Shown: positions 33,573-43,318, counted from the first letter of the stretch. The stretch: 56,993 nucleotides of DNA from Nitrospirota bacterium (GCA_021789555.1 JAJYJK010000001.1:147823-204815); one strand, 5' to 3'. Made by a program: numbers and translations. Notes: a model not told the origin generated them from the letters alone.

Positions 33573-35663
33573 ATGTCTAAAAACCTTTTATCGGAACTTA
33601 ACCAGGAGCAGAGAGAAGCCATTGCCCATGCCGAAGGGCCGCTTCTCATACTGGCCGGTGCGGGCAGCGGGAAGACCAGGGTCATAACCTGCAGGTTTGC
33701 GAACCTGGCGAAGCGGTTCGCCTCCCCCCAGATCCTCACCGTCACCTTCACGAACAAGGCGGCCGGGGAGATGAAGGAGCGCATATGCGCCCTGCTGGGC
33801 AAGGACCTCAGGCAGTGCTGGATCGGGACCTTCCATTCCCAATGCGTAAGGATCCTCAGGAAAGAGATCGGCCTGCTTGATTTTAGCCCCGATTTCTCCA
33901 TTTACGATGACGCCGACCAGCTCTCCCTCATACGGCACATCCTGAAGGAGCTGAACCTGTATGAGGCCCTCTACAGGGGAGTGCTCTCGAAGATCAGCCA
34001 TTTGAAATCCTGTCTCATAAAACCCGAGGAGTTTCTGTCCCGCTCGGACGGGTTCGGTTTCGAGGAGAGGCTTGCCAAGGTCTACATGAGGTATCAGGAC
34101 GAGCTAAAAAAGAGCAATTCCCTCGATTTCGACGATCTCATAATGCTCGTCATCCGTCTTTTCGAGGAGCACCCGGCCACGCTCAAAAAATACCAAAACC
34201 TCTTCGAGCACATCCTCGTAGACGAGTTCCAGGACACGAATGTGGCCCAGTACAAGCTCTTGAAACTCCTTTCCAGCTCCCACGGCAACATATGCTGCGT
34301 CGGCGACGACGACCAGAGCATCTACCGCTTCAGGGGCGCGGACATAAACAACATAATGGATTTCCAGAAGGATTTTCCCGACGCGAGGGTGATAAAGCTT
34401 GAAAGGAGCTACCGCTGCAGCCAGAACATCCTTGACGTCTCCGGCAGCGTCATAAGCAAGAACCACAAGCGCCACCCGAAAAAACTCTGGACGGACAGGG
34501 TGGGCGGAGATGCCGTCTGCTTCTACTGGATGGACTCCGAAGATGACGAGGCCCGCCATATAGCCAGGACGGTAAGGGAGCTCTATCTCAAAAACAATTA
34601 CGATTACGGGGATTTTGCCTGTCTTTACCGGGTGAACACGCAGTCCCGGGCGATTGAGGACCACCTCCAGTCCGAGGGCATACCCTATAAGGTGCTGGGG
34701 GGCCTGAGCTTTTACCAGCGAAAAGAGATAAAGGACATCACCGCCTACATGAAGCTCATCCTCAACAGGGACGACAACGTCTCGCTGAGGCGGATCATAA
34801 ACTGCCCTCAAAGGGGGATCGGGGCCTCCACCTTGTCCAAGGTGGAGCAGCACGCGAAGAAAAAAACGCTCTCCCTCTACGCGGCCATAAAGGGCCTGCT
34901 GAGGACAAACGCGCTTGCCTCCACGATGAAGGAGAAGCTGGAAGGCTTCGTAAATATCATGGAGAAGATATCCGGCAACAACCACAAGGACGCGGCGGAG
35001 CTGATAAAAGACATCCTGGAGAGCGTGGGCTATTCGGAGGGACTGGACGAGGACCGGGCCAACAACATAGCCGAATTCATCTCCTCGGCCGCCGGCAAGG
35101 ACGCGAAGGAGTTCACGGACAGGCTCTGCCTGGCCAGCAACACCGACGACGCCAGCCAGCAGGGCCACGTCTCGCTGCTTACGCTGCACAGCGCCAAGGG
35201 GCTGGAGTTTCCCGTGGTCTTCGTCGCCGGGCTCGAAGAGGGCCTGCTGCCCTACCTGAAGGCCCAGACCCCCGAGGAGATGGCCGAGGAAAGAAGGCTC
35301 CTCTACGTCGGCATGACGAGGGCCAGGGACGTGCTCGTCCTCACCGGCGCAAAGAGCAGGCGGGTGTTCGAGAAGGTGAAGGAGCAGAAGCCGTCCAGGT
35401 TTTTGCAGGACATCCCCAGGCCGTTATGCCTCATGGTGGAAAAGACCTTCCGTAATGCGGCAAAAAAAGAGGACCCCAAACCAAAACCCATCCCCTCCCC
35501 TTATGTGACCGGCACAAGGGTCAAGCACCCGAAGTGGGGGGTGGGGATAGTGCGCGATTGCTACGGCGAGGGCGAAGAGGCTAAGGTGACGGTGAACTTC
35601 CCCATGGTTGGCGTAAAAAAACTCTGCGTGAAATTCGCCAACCTTGAGACTATACACGGATAA
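33573..35663 (+). CDS. UvrD/PcrA-type superfamily 1 DNA helicase
   Basis: A protein of 696 residues. Motif I is AGAGSGKTRV (about 28-37), motif II is LVDEFQDTN, and later motifs include GDDDQSIYRFRGA, LERSYRCSQNIL and LTLHSAKGLEFPVVFV. The C terminus (TGTRVKHPKWGVGIVRD onward) is a small barrel of the Tudor-like type that ends PcrA and binds RNA polymerase. It unwinds DNA 3' to 5' in repair and replication restart. PcrA/UvrD rather than Rep is favoured by the C-terminal barrel. AAGG lies before the ATG. Confidence 0.93.
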   Translation: MSKNLLSELNQEQREAIAHAEGPLLILAGAGSGKTRVITCRFANLAKRFASPQILTVTFTNKAAGEMKERICALLGKDLRQCWIGTFHSQCVRILRKEIGLLDFSPDFSIYDDADQLSLIRHILKELNLYEALYRGVLSKISHLKSCLIKPEEFLSRSDGFGFEERLAKVYMRYQDELKKSNSLDFDDLIMLVIRLFEEHPATLKKYQNLFEHILVDEFQDTNVAQYKLLKLLSSSHGNICCVGDDDQSIYRFRGADINNIMDFQKDFPDARVIKLERSYRCSQNILDVSGSVISKNHKRHPKKLWTDRVGGDAVCFYWMDSEDDEARHIARTVRELYLKNNYDYGDFACLYRVNTQSRAIEDHLQSEGIPYKVLGGLSFYQRKEIKDITAYMKLILNRDDNVSLRRIINCPQRGIGASTLSKVEQHAKKKTLSLYAAIKGLLRTNALASTMKEKLEGFVNIMEKISGNNHKDAAELIKDILESVGYSEGLDEDRANNIAEFISSAAGKDAKEFTDRLCLASNTDDASQQGHVSLLTLHSAKGLEFPVVFVAGLEEGLLPYLKAQTPEEMAEERRLLYVGMTRARDVLVLTGAKSRRVFEKVKEQKPSRFLQDIPRPLCLMVEKTFRNAAKKEDPKPKPIPSPYVTGTRVKHPKWGVGIVRDCYGEGEEAKVTVNFPMVGVKKLCVKFANLETIHG

Positions 35664-35691
35664 AAAAAGTTCCCGGCCTCTGCTTTTGCGT

Positions 35692-35697
35692 TATACT
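35692..35697 (+). promoter_or_regulatory. -10 box 7 nt before gatC
   Basis: TATACT ends 7 nt before the gatC ATG at 35705, leaving no room for a Shine-Dalgarno. The -35 region is weak (TTCCCG at 35670-35675, spacing 16). Confidence 0.5.
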
Positions 35698-35704
35698 ATA
35701 AGCC

Positions 35705-35989
35705 ATGATTGAAAACAGCGATGTACTGAAGATAGCAGGGCTCTCCAGGCTCGCCCTTACCGAAGAAGAGGTGACGCTCTACTCAAACCAGCTCTCCGCC
35801 ATCCTTGAGCATATAGAGAAGCTGAAGGAGCTCGATACCCGGGACGTCGGGCCGACCTCCCATGTCCTTGATATCCAAAACGTCATGAGGGAGGACCGGA
35901 CAGCGCCCTCTCTTGCCGTCGATGAAGCCCTCGGAAACTGCCCCGACCCGAAGGACGGTTTTTACCGGGTCCCAAGGATACTGGAGTAG
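35705..35989 (+). CDS. gatC: Asp/Glu-tRNA amidotransferase subunit C (GatC)
   Basis: A protein of 94 residues. VLKIAGLSRLALTEEEVTLY, LSAILEHIEKLKELDT and the C-terminal PDPKDGFYRVPRILE match GatC. It stabilises the GatA-GatB pair, which converts Glu-tRNA(Gln) or Asp-tRNA(Asn) to the amide form. gatA, the normal next gene, is absent; panD follows after 16 bp. The ATG lacks a Shine-Dalgarno and stands 7 nt from a -10 box. Confidence 0.93.
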   Translation: MIENSDVLKIAGLSRLALTEEEVTLYSNQLSAILEHIEKLKELDTRDVGPTSHVLDIQNVMREDRTAPSLAVDEALGNCPDPKDGFYRVPRILE

Positions 35990-36005
35990 GAAAGACAGAA
36001 AGCCT

Positions 36006-36350
36006 ATGTTCAGGTGTTTCCTAAGGGCCAAGCTCCATATGGGCGCAGTAACGGAGGCGAACATCGCCTACGAGGGCAGCATTACGATTGACGAGGGGCT
36101 CCTCAAAAAGTGCGGCATCCAGCCCTACGAGAAGGTCCACATCAGCAACGTCAATAACGGCGAGCGGTTCGAGACGTACGTCATCCCCGGGAAACCCGGC
36201 CAGATATGCCTGAACGGCCCGACGGCGAGGAAGGCCGTCGTGGGCGACAGGGTGATCATATTCAGCTACTGCTGGCTTGGCGCGGAAGAGGCCCGGGATT
36301 TTAAACCCGTCATCATAAAACTGAACGAGAAAAACCGGCCAGTGAAGTAG
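36006..36350 (+). CDS. panD: Aspartate 1-decarboxylase PanD
   Basis: A protein of 114 residues from the chosen start. FRCFLRAKLHMGAVTEANIA and YEGSITID place the self-cleavage site exactly at G24-S25, giving the pyruvoyl enzyme. K9 is in its usual position. It makes beta-alanine for pantothenate and coenzyme A. An in-frame Met 31 codons earlier would read through gatC and leave the family N terminus internal, so ATG 36006 is preferred. It lies 16 bp after gatC and is followed by possible terminators. Confidence 0.95.
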   Translation: MFRCFLRAKLHMGAVTEANIAYEGSITIDEGLLKKCGIQPYEKVHISNVNNGERFETYVIPGKPGQICLNGPTARKAVVGDRVIIFSYCWLGAEEARDFKPVIIKLNEKNRPVK

Positions 36351-36420
36351 GCCATTTTTCGGGCCGCTTCCCTTCTGGTCCCGCGCAGACGGAGCCCGGA
36401 GGGTAAACCCACCCCTGCCC

Positions 36421-36441
36421 CCCCTCCCAGGAGGGGATTTT
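36421..36441 (+). terminator. Possible terminator after panD
   Basis: CCCCTC and GAGGGG form a 6-bp stem with a 4-nt loop, followed by ATTTT. It lies 70 bp past the panD stop. Confidence 0.5.
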
Positions 36442-36513
36442 AAAAACTGCGGCCCTGCGAATATTCCGCAAGCCTTCTTCTTGAAAGGCGAAATGACGAG
36501 GGTTCAAAGACCC

Positions 36514-36552
36514 AGGACGTACCGAGTCCTCCTGCCTTTTTCCCCTTCTTTT
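36514..36552 (+). terminator. Second terminator-like hairpin before rnhB
   Basis: AGGAC and GTCCT form a 5-bp stem with a 7-nt loop (36514-36530), followed by a T-rich tract interrupted by C runs. It could back up termination after panD. Confidence 0.4.
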
Positions 36553-36657
36553 ATAACATACAGTGTGGGTAGGTGGGCGAAGTCTTGATAGTGAGCAATT
36601 TCCCTGAAAGGACTGCTCGCAGTCGGCGTACGCAAAAACCTTGGATTATTTTCTCCG

Positions 36658-37326
36658 TCAAAACAGCCCGGTCTGCCCGCCGGATGGCTCGATCAGCTCG
36701 CGGATGGGGGCGTAGGTCTTCCGGTGGAGAGAACACGGGCCGTATTTGCGGAGGGCCTCCATGTGCATTTTAGTGAGATACCCCTTGTGCACATCGAAGC
36801 CGTATTGAGGATAAAGGGCGTGGCATTCGACCATCGCCTGGTCTCTTGCCACCTTCGCCAGTATGGAGGCCGCGCTGATTGCCGCCACGCTCGCGTCGCC
36901 CCCGACTATGGCGATGACCTGGAAATCGGGGAGTTTCGGTTTTTTATTGCCGTCAACAAATACCCTTGCCGGCCTCACCTTCAGACCCCGGACGGCGCGC
37001 TCCATCGCAAGGAGGCTCGCGTGAAGGACATTTAACCTGTCGATCTCTTCGAGGCTTGCCGTTTCGATCCTCCAAGCCAGGGCGCGCAGCTTTATCTCCT
37101 CGCTCAGTTCCTCGCGCCTGCGGGCCGAGAGTTTCTTGGAGTCCGCCAGCCCGGCAATCGGCCTTGAGGGCTCCAGGATGACCGCGCCCGCATAGAGCTC
37201 GCCCGCGCCCGCGCCGCGTCCCACCTCATCACAGCCGCAGACAAGAAGGCCGCCTGCGCCCTCAAAGCCAGCTCCTAATTCAAGCTGCCGATGATCCCCA
37301 TCTTTTTTTGAAATTTTAATTTTCAT
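36658..37326 (-). CDS. rnhB: Ribonuclease HII
   Basis: A protein of 222 residues. CGCDEVGRGAGAGELYAGAV carries the catalytic D33-E34 and GRG; VDGNKKP and AAISAASILAKVARDQAM contain further active-site residues. It removes ribonucleotides from DNA. It is a lone minus-strand gene between two plus-strand blocks. The N-terminal 25 residues before the first strand are longer than in E. coli. GGAAAA stands about 6 nt before the ATG. Confidence 0.96.
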   Translation of the reverse strand: MKIKISKKDGDHRQLELGAGFEGAGGLLVCGCDEVGRGAGAGELYAGAVILEPSRPIAGLADSKKLSARRREELSEEIKLRALAWRIETASLEEIDRLNVLHASLLAMERAVRGLKVRPARVFVDGNKKPKLPDFQVIAIVGGDASVAAISAASILAKVARDQAMVECHALYPQYGFDVHKGYLTKMHMEALRKYGPCSLHRKTYAPIRELIEPSGGQTGLF

Positions 37327-37441
37327 TTTGTTTTCCAGCGGGCCGCATCCGATGGAACCTTTCTCTTTCGCTTCCGCGCATTTTTAATTTTCACTACCTT
37401 ACATCAAGGCCCGAGCTTAAATCCAGTTCGCCCCATTCCGA

Positions 37442-37466
37442 CCATCCCGGCGCCGCCGGGAGATGG
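37442..37466. promoter_or_regulatory. Hairpin between divergent rnhB and the efflux operon
   Basis: CCATCCCGGC pairs with GCCGGGAGATGG through 10 pairs with a 2-nt bulge and a 3-nt loop. It lies 100 bp before the efflux operon -10 box (TATAAT at 37542-37547). It may be an operator or simply structure; no regulator gene is adjacent. Confidence 0.3.
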
Positions 37467-37565
37467 CCGCGTTCATCTCCGGCGAGTTTACAAATCAGTA
37501 CCGGGCATGGAAACGGAAAGGACATTCATCGCAGAACCTGATATAATTTGCTTCGAATATAACAA

Positions 37566-38999
37566 ATGAGAAAATCGGCCCTCTTGCCCCTCATTGCCTT
37601 TCCCTTGCTTCTGGCCGGGTGCGCCACGTTTCATAACCGCCCTCTAAACTCCTCGAAAACGGCGTCCGAGTTCGAGGCCCGCACGCTAAACAGCCGGGGG
37701 CTGAGGGAATTCATGGAGAAAAACATTCATCACCGGATAAAGCCCTGGCCACGCGCGTCATGGGATTTCAGAATGCTGTCACTAGCCGCGGCCTATTACA
37801 GCCCGGCACTGGATGTCATGAGGGCCAAATGGGGAGTCTCCCAGGCTGCGGTGATTACCGCGGGAGGCCGCCCTAATCCCACCGCTTCACTTTTTGGTGA
37901 GCATCATTCAAGCACTCCCGGCGGAATTTCGCCGTGGACCTGGGGTATCTCGTTTGATATCCCCGTAGAGACCGCGGGGAAAAGAGGATACCGTATCCGG
38001 AGGGCTAAACACCTTTCCGCAGCCGCGCAGTTAAATATTTCCGAAACCGCCTGGCAGGTCTGGAGCGGTCTCAAGAAAAGTCTTCTGGACCTTTATGCGG
38101 CAACTGAAAGGCAACGTTATCTGTTGGATCAGCTTTCAGCCCGGGAGGAAATAGCAAGGCTGTTTGAAGAAAGACTGGCCGTGGGAGAGTCTTCCCAGTT
38201 CGAGGTGACCCAGTCCCGCCTGGCGATGGACAAGACGCGCCTTCTGCTTGCGGACAATCAAAAAAAGAAGGCCCGCGCCCGCGGTGCGTTGGCAATGGCG
38301 CTGGGGCTGCAGGCAAAAGCCTTTGACGGCATCCGGATATCTTTCGGCGTCTTTAAGCCGACGCCCGGGTCCATCGATTTACGGGATATCCGCAGAAAAG
38401 CGCTTCTGGGCAGGCCGGATATATTGTCCGCCCTTCAGGAATATGAGGCCTCCCAGTCGGCCCTGCAGCTTGAAATAGCCAAACAGTATCCCGATATCCG
38501 CCTTGGGCCGGGCTATGTATGGGACCAGGGCGACAACAGGTGGTCTATCGGGTTTTCCCTGGTATTGCCTGTCTTCAATCAAAACCAGGGCCCCATTGCG
38601 GAGGCCAGGGCACGCCGCAAGGAATTCGCGGCACAATTTATGGCCCTTCAGGCCAGTGTTATCGGGCGGATAGACAGGGCAGAAGCAACATATGCCGAAT
38701 CACTTAAGGATTTGCAGACTGCCGATTCCCTCGTATCGACGGAAAACAGCAACATGCGAACAATTCAGGCCAGGCTTGATTCAGGGGAAGCCGGTCATCT
38801 CGATCTCGAACAGGCAAAAATGGAATTGGCCTCGACAGAGCTTTCCCGTTTCGACGCGCTCATTTCGGCGCAGGCAGAGCTGGGAGAACTGGAAGACGCC
38901 GTCCAAAGACCACTTAATAAAGAGGAAATTTTTCCCGAAATGGCCGTATCTGGTTTGCAATCAGATGAAAAGATAAAAGGCAGGGGAGTGAAAAAATGA
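37566..38999 (+). CDS. Outer-membrane efflux lipoprotein (TolC/CusC family)
   Basis: A protein of 477 residues. A lipoprotein signal peptide ends in LLAGC (Cys at about residue 19). Two halves of long coiled-coil helices follow, each with features of the outer-membrane efflux family (GRPNPTASL; LGRPDILSALQEYEASQSAL; FSLVLPVFNQNQGPIAEARA). It would form the outer channel of the RND pump encoded downstream. The ATG overlaps nothing upstream; a -10 TATAAT stands 18 nt before it and no Shine-Dalgarno is clear. It overlaps the adaptor gene by four bases. Confidence 0.88.
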   Translation: MRKSALLPLIAFPLLLAGCATFHNRPLNSSKTASEFEARTLNSRGLREFMEKNIHHRIKPWPRASWDFRMLSLAAAYYSPALDVMRAKWGVSQAAVITAGGRPNPTASLFGEHHSSTPGGISPWTWGISFDIPVETAGKRGYRIRRAKHLSAAAQLNISETAWQVWSGLKKSLLDLYAATERQRYLLDQLSAREEIARLFEERLAVGESSQFEVTQSRLAMDKTRLLLADNQKKKARARGALAMALGLQAKAFDGIRISFGVFKPTPGSIDLRDIRRKALLGRPDILSALQEYEASQSALQLEIAKQYPDIRLGPGYVWDQGDNRWSIGFSLVLPVFNQNQGPIAEARARRKEFAAQFMALQASVIGRIDRAEATYAESLKDLQTADSLVSTENSNMRTIQARLDSGEAGHLDLEQAKMELASTELSRFDALISAQAELGELEDAVQRPLNKEEIFPEMAVSGLQSDEKIKGRGVKK

Positions 39000-40063
39000 A
39001 ATCCGGGCAAAAAAGGTTAATAGCCGCCGCGCTTATATTTGTTCTGGCCGTTTTTACAGCATTTTTCTTGCTAAGCGGAGGAAAAAAGAAGAAAGGCAAA
39101 GAAGAAAAAATTCCACAAACAAAACCGGAATTATCGGGCTATACGGTGACCATAAGCGAAGAGGCGCAAAAGACAGACGGCATAGCGACAATGGCGCTCA
39201 AATCGATTCTCTACCAAAAACAAGTTGAGGCATATGGAGAGGTGCTTGCCCCCGATGGGCTCAGCGCATCATATAAAAATTATATTGGGGCAATATCCGG
39301 ACTTGAAAAAGCTAAGGCCCGGTTGAAGGCGTCCAAGCAAGAGTATGCGCGGTTAAAAGTGCTAAACGCGAATGGCAAAAACGTCTCGGACCGGGTGCTT
39401 CAGGCCGCGGCGGCCCGGCTTGCGGTCGACAAAGCTGAGGGAAACGGTGCGCGCGGAGCTTTGCAATCGATAAAAAACGCGATAAGCATCAACTGGGGCT
39501 CTATTGTCTCAGACTGGATATTCGGTTACAAGGCTCCCCTCCGGGAGGTTATCGCAGCAAAAGACGTACTTGTGCAGCTTACCATTCCTCCCGCTGCCTC
39601 GCTTCAAGGCATCCCGAAGGAGGTTTTGTTGGAGCCCCCGGCTGGGGCCGCCATTCCCGCAAGGTTTGTCTCGCGGGCCACAAGCACGAGTCCGAGGATA
39701 CAGGGAATAAGTTTCATATACGTTGCTTCTTCCCGTTCGGGCAGCCTTGTACCCGGAATGAATGTCACTGCCCATATGCCATCGGCAGGGACGCAAACCG
39801 GCTTTTTCGTTCCACTGTCGTCCGTCGTATGGCTAAACGGAAAGGCGTGGGTCTATATAAAGAAAAACGAAACCGGTTTTGACAGAGTGGAAACACCGGT
39901 CTCAACATCAAAAACGTTAAACGGGGGCTATTTTGTCTCCGGGGTCTTATCTGCCGGTGACAATCTCGTGGTTAAAGGGGCGCAGGCCCTGTTATCGGAA
40001 GAGAGCACGCCAAAGGCGGCAGGCGGGGGCGGGGGAAAAGATGGAGGGGGAGATGAAGATTAA
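38996..40063 (+). CDS. RND efflux periplasmic adaptor (HlyD/CusB family)
   Basis: A protein of 355 residues. One N-terminal transmembrane anchor (about 8-27) is followed by a Lys/Glu-rich linker, a coiled hairpin (about 95-150) and beta-barrel/membrane-proximal domains with FVPLSSVVWLNGKAWVYIK. The C-terminal tail is Gly/Asp-rich (about 12 residues). The hairpin is short and the lipoyl halves are divergent. The adaptor would join the inner-membrane pump to the outer-membrane channel. ATGA overlaps the upstream gene. Confidence 0.82.
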   Translation: MKSGQKRLIAAALIFVLAVFTAFFLLSGGKKKKGKEEKIPQTKPELSGYTVTISEEAQKTDGIATMALKSILYQKQVEAYGEVLAPDGLSASYKNYIGAISGLEKAKARLKASKQEYARLKVLNANGKNVSDRVLQAAAARLAVDKAEGNGARGALQSIKNAISINWGSIVSDWIFGYKAPLREVIAAKDVLVQLTIPPAASLQGIPKEVLLEPPAGAAIPARFVSRATSTSPRIQGISFIYVASSRSGSLVPGMNVTAHMPSAGTQTGFFVPLSSVVWLNGKAWVYIKKNETGFDRVETPVSTSKTLNGGYFVSGVLSAGDNLVVKGAQALLSEESTPKAAGGGGGKDGGGDED

Positions 40064-40075
40064 AGGGGACGGGGA

Positions 40076-43000
40076 TTGAGCCCCGAAACCGGACAGCACG
40101 GCATACTGGCGACTATCGTCCGGTTTGCCCTCCGCCGCCGCGGCGTAATCATCGCCCTGGCCCTGGCCTTCCTGGGTTACAGCGCCTATTCGCTCACGAA
40201 GGCCAGATACGATGTGTTCCCGGAGTTCGCTCCCCCGCAGGTAACAATTCATTCAGAGGCGCCGGGGTTCTCGCCGGAGCAGGCCGAGGAGCTCATCACC
40301 CGTCCCGTTGAAACCGCTGTAAGCGGAGTGGGGGGAGTGGCCTCCGTCTTGTCAAAATCGATACAGGGGCTGTCGGTCGTAACGGTCAAATTCAAGACCG
40401 GCACGGACGTCTATCTTGCCAGACAGAAGATAGCGGAGCGGCTCTCCACGCTTACGGGACAACTACCCACGGGGATAACACCGGAAATGACCCCGCTTAC
40501 TTCCTCAACGGGAAGCGTGCTTGTAATCGGGCTCACATCCGCCAAACTCTCCCAGATGCAGCTCAGGACCGTCGCCGACTGGACGGTAAGGCCGCGTCTT
40601 CTGGCGGTGCCGGGCGTTTCCAAAGTGGCCATATTCGGAAGTGAGGACAAGGAACTCCAGGCACAGGTGTTGCCCGGCCGCCTGATTAAATATAACCTCT
40701 CTCTCGAAGATGTGATATCCGCCACCCAAAAAGCCACTGGCATGGAGGGGGCGGGTTTCATCGAAGGCGCAAACCAGCGAATTACGATCAGGAGCGTTGG
40801 CCAGTCATTGACGGACAAAGAGCTTGCCGGGACGGTCCTACTGTATAAAAAAGGCGCAAACGTGGTGCTCGGGGACGTGGCCAACGTGGCGGAAGCCCCG
40901 GCCCCCCAGATCGGAGGGGCGCTGATAAACGGAAAGCCCGGCATACTCATGATAGCCTCGGCCCAATATGGCGCAAACACACTGGAGGTGACAAAGGGCC
41001 TGGAAAAGGCGGAGGCTGAACTGCAACCCGCGCTTAAGGCGCAGGGCATAACGATGTACCCGAGGCTCTTCCGCGCCGCCGATTTCATCCAGACCGCGCT
41101 CCATAATATAAGCTCCGCTCTCATCATCGGGGCGCTGCTTGTCATGATCGTGCTTTTCCTTTATCTGTTTAACTTAAGGACCGCGGCCATCTCCTGCGCG
41201 GCCATACCGCTATCGCTTCTGGGGTCGGTGACGGTATTGGAGCGCCTGGGCCTGAGCCTGAATACCATGACCATTGGGGGGCTCGCAATCGCCATAGGCG
41301 AGGTCGTGGACGATGCCGTGATAGACGTGGAAAACATACTAAGGCGCCTCAGGGAAAACCGTATGGCGAAAGAACCGCGCCCCGCGCTTCAGGTGGTGTA
41401 TGAGGCCAGTGTGGAAGTGAGGAGCGCCGTGGTCTATGCCACTTTTGCGGTCGTGATGGTCTTTATCCCGGTGCTTACCATGTCCGGGCTGTCGGGCAAG
41501 TTCTTCGCGCCCCTTGGCCTTTCTTATATTTTCGCCATCCTCTGCTCCCTGCTTGTTGCGCTTACGGTGACGCCGGCATTGTCGCTTCTCATGCTGGGCG
41601 GAAGGGAACTGCCGGCAGAAGAGCCGCCCGTGGTCCGCTGGACAAAGACGCGCTACAAAAGTATCATCCATGCCGTCGAACGGCGCCCAAAAGCTGTAAT
41701 GGCGTGGGCCGCCGTACTCATAGCGGCCACGGTAACTATCTTCCCATTCCTTAAAAGCCGGTTTTTGCCCGAACTGATAGAGGGAAATTTCATAATACAT
41801 GTATCGGCCGCCCCCGGCACCTCGCTGAAGGAGACCTTGCGGACCGGGGCGCTTTTGGCGGACAGACTGACCGCGCTGCCCTATGTGCGCTCGGTCGCCC
41901 AGCGCGCGGGCAGGGCCGAAGCGGGAGAGGAGGCCAGGGGCACAAACGCAAGCGAATTCGACCTTACGCTAAAACCGCTTGGTAAAAAGGGTTTCGACCG
42001 GGCAAAAAAACAGATCGGCGGCATCGTTAAAAAATTCCCCGGCCTGACCACCTCGATAGACACCTTCCTTACGGAAAGGATAAGCGAGACCATCTCCGGC
42101 TTCAGGGCCCCGGTTGCCGTAAACATATACGGCAACGACCTCTCCGTGCTCGATCAGAAGGCCGTCCAGGTGGCGGGCATATTAAGCGGCATCCGCGGCG
42201 CCGCTGACGTGAAGCTCCAGGCCCCGCCTGCCGCCCCGGAGCTTTTGGCGACGCTCGACAAGCGGGGCCTTGCGCGCTGGGGGTTCGAGCCCGCAGATGT
42301 GCTCGACGCAATACATACGGCCTACGCCGGAAAGAAGGTGGGGCAAATATTTCAGGGAAACAGGGTCTTTGACGTGTCGGTCATCCTCGACCCTCAAAAC
42401 AGGAAGAGCATAACGGATGTGGCAAGCCTGCCCCTCAGGAACCCGGAGGGGACCTACGTAAGCCTCGGCCAATTGGCCGATCTGCGCGAAATGCCGACCA
42501 GGTTTATCATACTCCACGAGGGCGCGCGTCGTGTTCAGACCGTCACCTGCCGTGTAACGGGCAGGAACCTCAGTTCTTTCGTGGCGGAGGCCCAAAAGGC
42601 CTTTTCTTCCCGTGTGCCGCTTCCGCCCGGCGACTATATCGATATCGCGGGCGCGGCAAAGGAGCAGGCCCGCACAAAAAAAGACCTGCTGGTCCACTCC
42701 GCAATCGCCGCAATCGGGATAATCATCCTCCTGTCCATTGTTACGGAAAATCATAGAAACCTCTTGCTGATACTGCTAAACCTTCCCTTCGCCCTGTCCG
42801 GAGGGGTCTTTATGGCCCTGATTACCGGTGGGCAACTGTCGATAGGCTCCATCGTGGGTTTTGTGACCCTCTTTGGGATTACCCTTAGAAATTCCGTTAT
42901 GCTGATTTCCCATTACGAACACCTGGTGAGGGTCGAGGGAATGCAGTGGGGCCTGGAGACCGCGGTGCGCGGGGCATCGGAACGCCTGTCGCCCATCCTC

Positions 43001-43180
43001 ATGACGGCCTCGGTCACGGCTCTGGGGCTGCTGCCGCTTGCGCTTGGAAGCGGCGCGCCGGGCCGGGAGATAGAGGGCCCGATGGCCCAGATAATACTCG
43101 GCGGCCTGGTGACCTCGACCCTGCTTAATCTCCTTATAATGCCCGCGCTCGCGCTGCGCTTCGGACGGTTTGAAAGTTGA
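40076..43180 (+). CDS. RND efflux permease, heavy-metal (CusA/CzcA) type
   Basis: A protein of 1034 residues, the full size, with the duplicated 12-helix RND layout. YDVFPEFAPPQVTIHSEAPG near the N terminus is the hallmark of the heavy-metal branch. Transmembrane helix 4 carries the proton-relay acidic pair in GEVVDDAVIDVENILRRL (about 410). The second half ends VGFVTLFGITLRNSVMLISHYEHL. It exports a cation by proton antiport, but which metal cannot be told. The start is a TTG at 40076, the only in-frame start after a stop at 40061, with AAGGGG at 8 nt. It is 12 bp after the adaptor gene. Confidence 0.92.
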   Translation: MSPETGQHGILATIVRFALRRRGVIIALALAFLGYSAYSLTKARYDVFPEFAPPQVTIHSEAPGFSPEQAEELITRPVETAVSGVGGVASVLSKSIQGLSVVTVKFKTGTDVYLARQKIAERLSTLTGQLPTGITPEMTPLTSSTGSVLVIGLTSAKLSQMQLRTVADWTVRPRLLAVPGVSKVAIFGSEDKELQAQVLPGRLIKYNLSLEDVISATQKATGMEGAGFIEGANQRITIRSVGQSLTDKELAGTVLLYKKGANVVLGDVANVAEAPAPQIGGALINGKPGILMIASAQYGANTLEVTKGLEKAEAELQPALKAQGITMYPRLFRAADFIQTALHNISSALIIGALLVMIVLFLYLFNLRTAAISCAAIPLSLLGSVTVLERLGLSLNTMTIGGLAIAIGEVVDDAVIDVENILRRLRENRMAKEPRPALQVVYEASVEVRSAVVYATFAVVMVFIPVLTMSGLSGKFFAPLGLSYIFAILCSLLVALTVTPALSLLMLGGRELPAEEPPVVRWTKTRYKSIIHAVERRPKAVMAWAAVLIAATVTIFPFLKSRFLPELIEGNFIIHVSAAPGTSLKETLRTGALLADRLTALPYVRSVAQRAGRAEAGEEARGTNASEFDLTLKPLGKKGFDRAKKQIGGIVKKFPGLTTSIDTFLTERISETISGFRAPVAVNIYGNDLSVLDQKAVQVAGILSGIRGAADVKLQAPPAAPELLATLDKRGLARWGFEPADVLDAIHTAYAGKKVGQIFQGNRVFDVSVILDPQNRKSITDVASLPLRNPEGTYVSLGQLADLREMPTRFIILHEGARRVQTVTCRVTGRNLSSFVAEAQKAFSSRVPLPPGDYIDIAGAAKEQARTKKDLLVHSAIAAIGIIILLSIVTENHRNLLLILLNLPFALSGGVFMALITGGQLSIGSIVGFVTLFGITLRNSVMLISHYEHLVRVEGMQWGLETAVRGASERLSPILMTASVTALGLLPLALGSGAPGREIEGPMAQIILGGLVTSTLLNLLIMPALALRFGRFES

Positions 43181-43318
43181 CCGTCCGCTAATGCCGGAGA
43201 TATAGCATTGCCGGGGAGGAGGCGGACGGTTTACCCAGGGTTGACAGCGGGCCGGATTGATAATAAGCTGGGCGTAGAAAGCGGAAAGCAAAAATCCAAA
43301 AAAAAGGGGGGCGCAGCC

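Larger units (their letters stand above)
36351..36657. other. 307-bp intergenic stretch between panD and rnhB
   Basis: The genes on either side converge here. I see two terminator-like hairpins (36421-36441 and 36514-36552) and a short palindrome GACTGC-TC-GCAGTC (36611-36624). No reading frame looks like a protein and no RNA family is recognised. Confidence 0.5.

Noticed and set aside
37566-43180. Efflux operon as a recently acquired island
   Set aside because: The first two genes look slightly less GC-rich, but there are no mobility genes, flanking repeats or tRNA; evidence is too weak.
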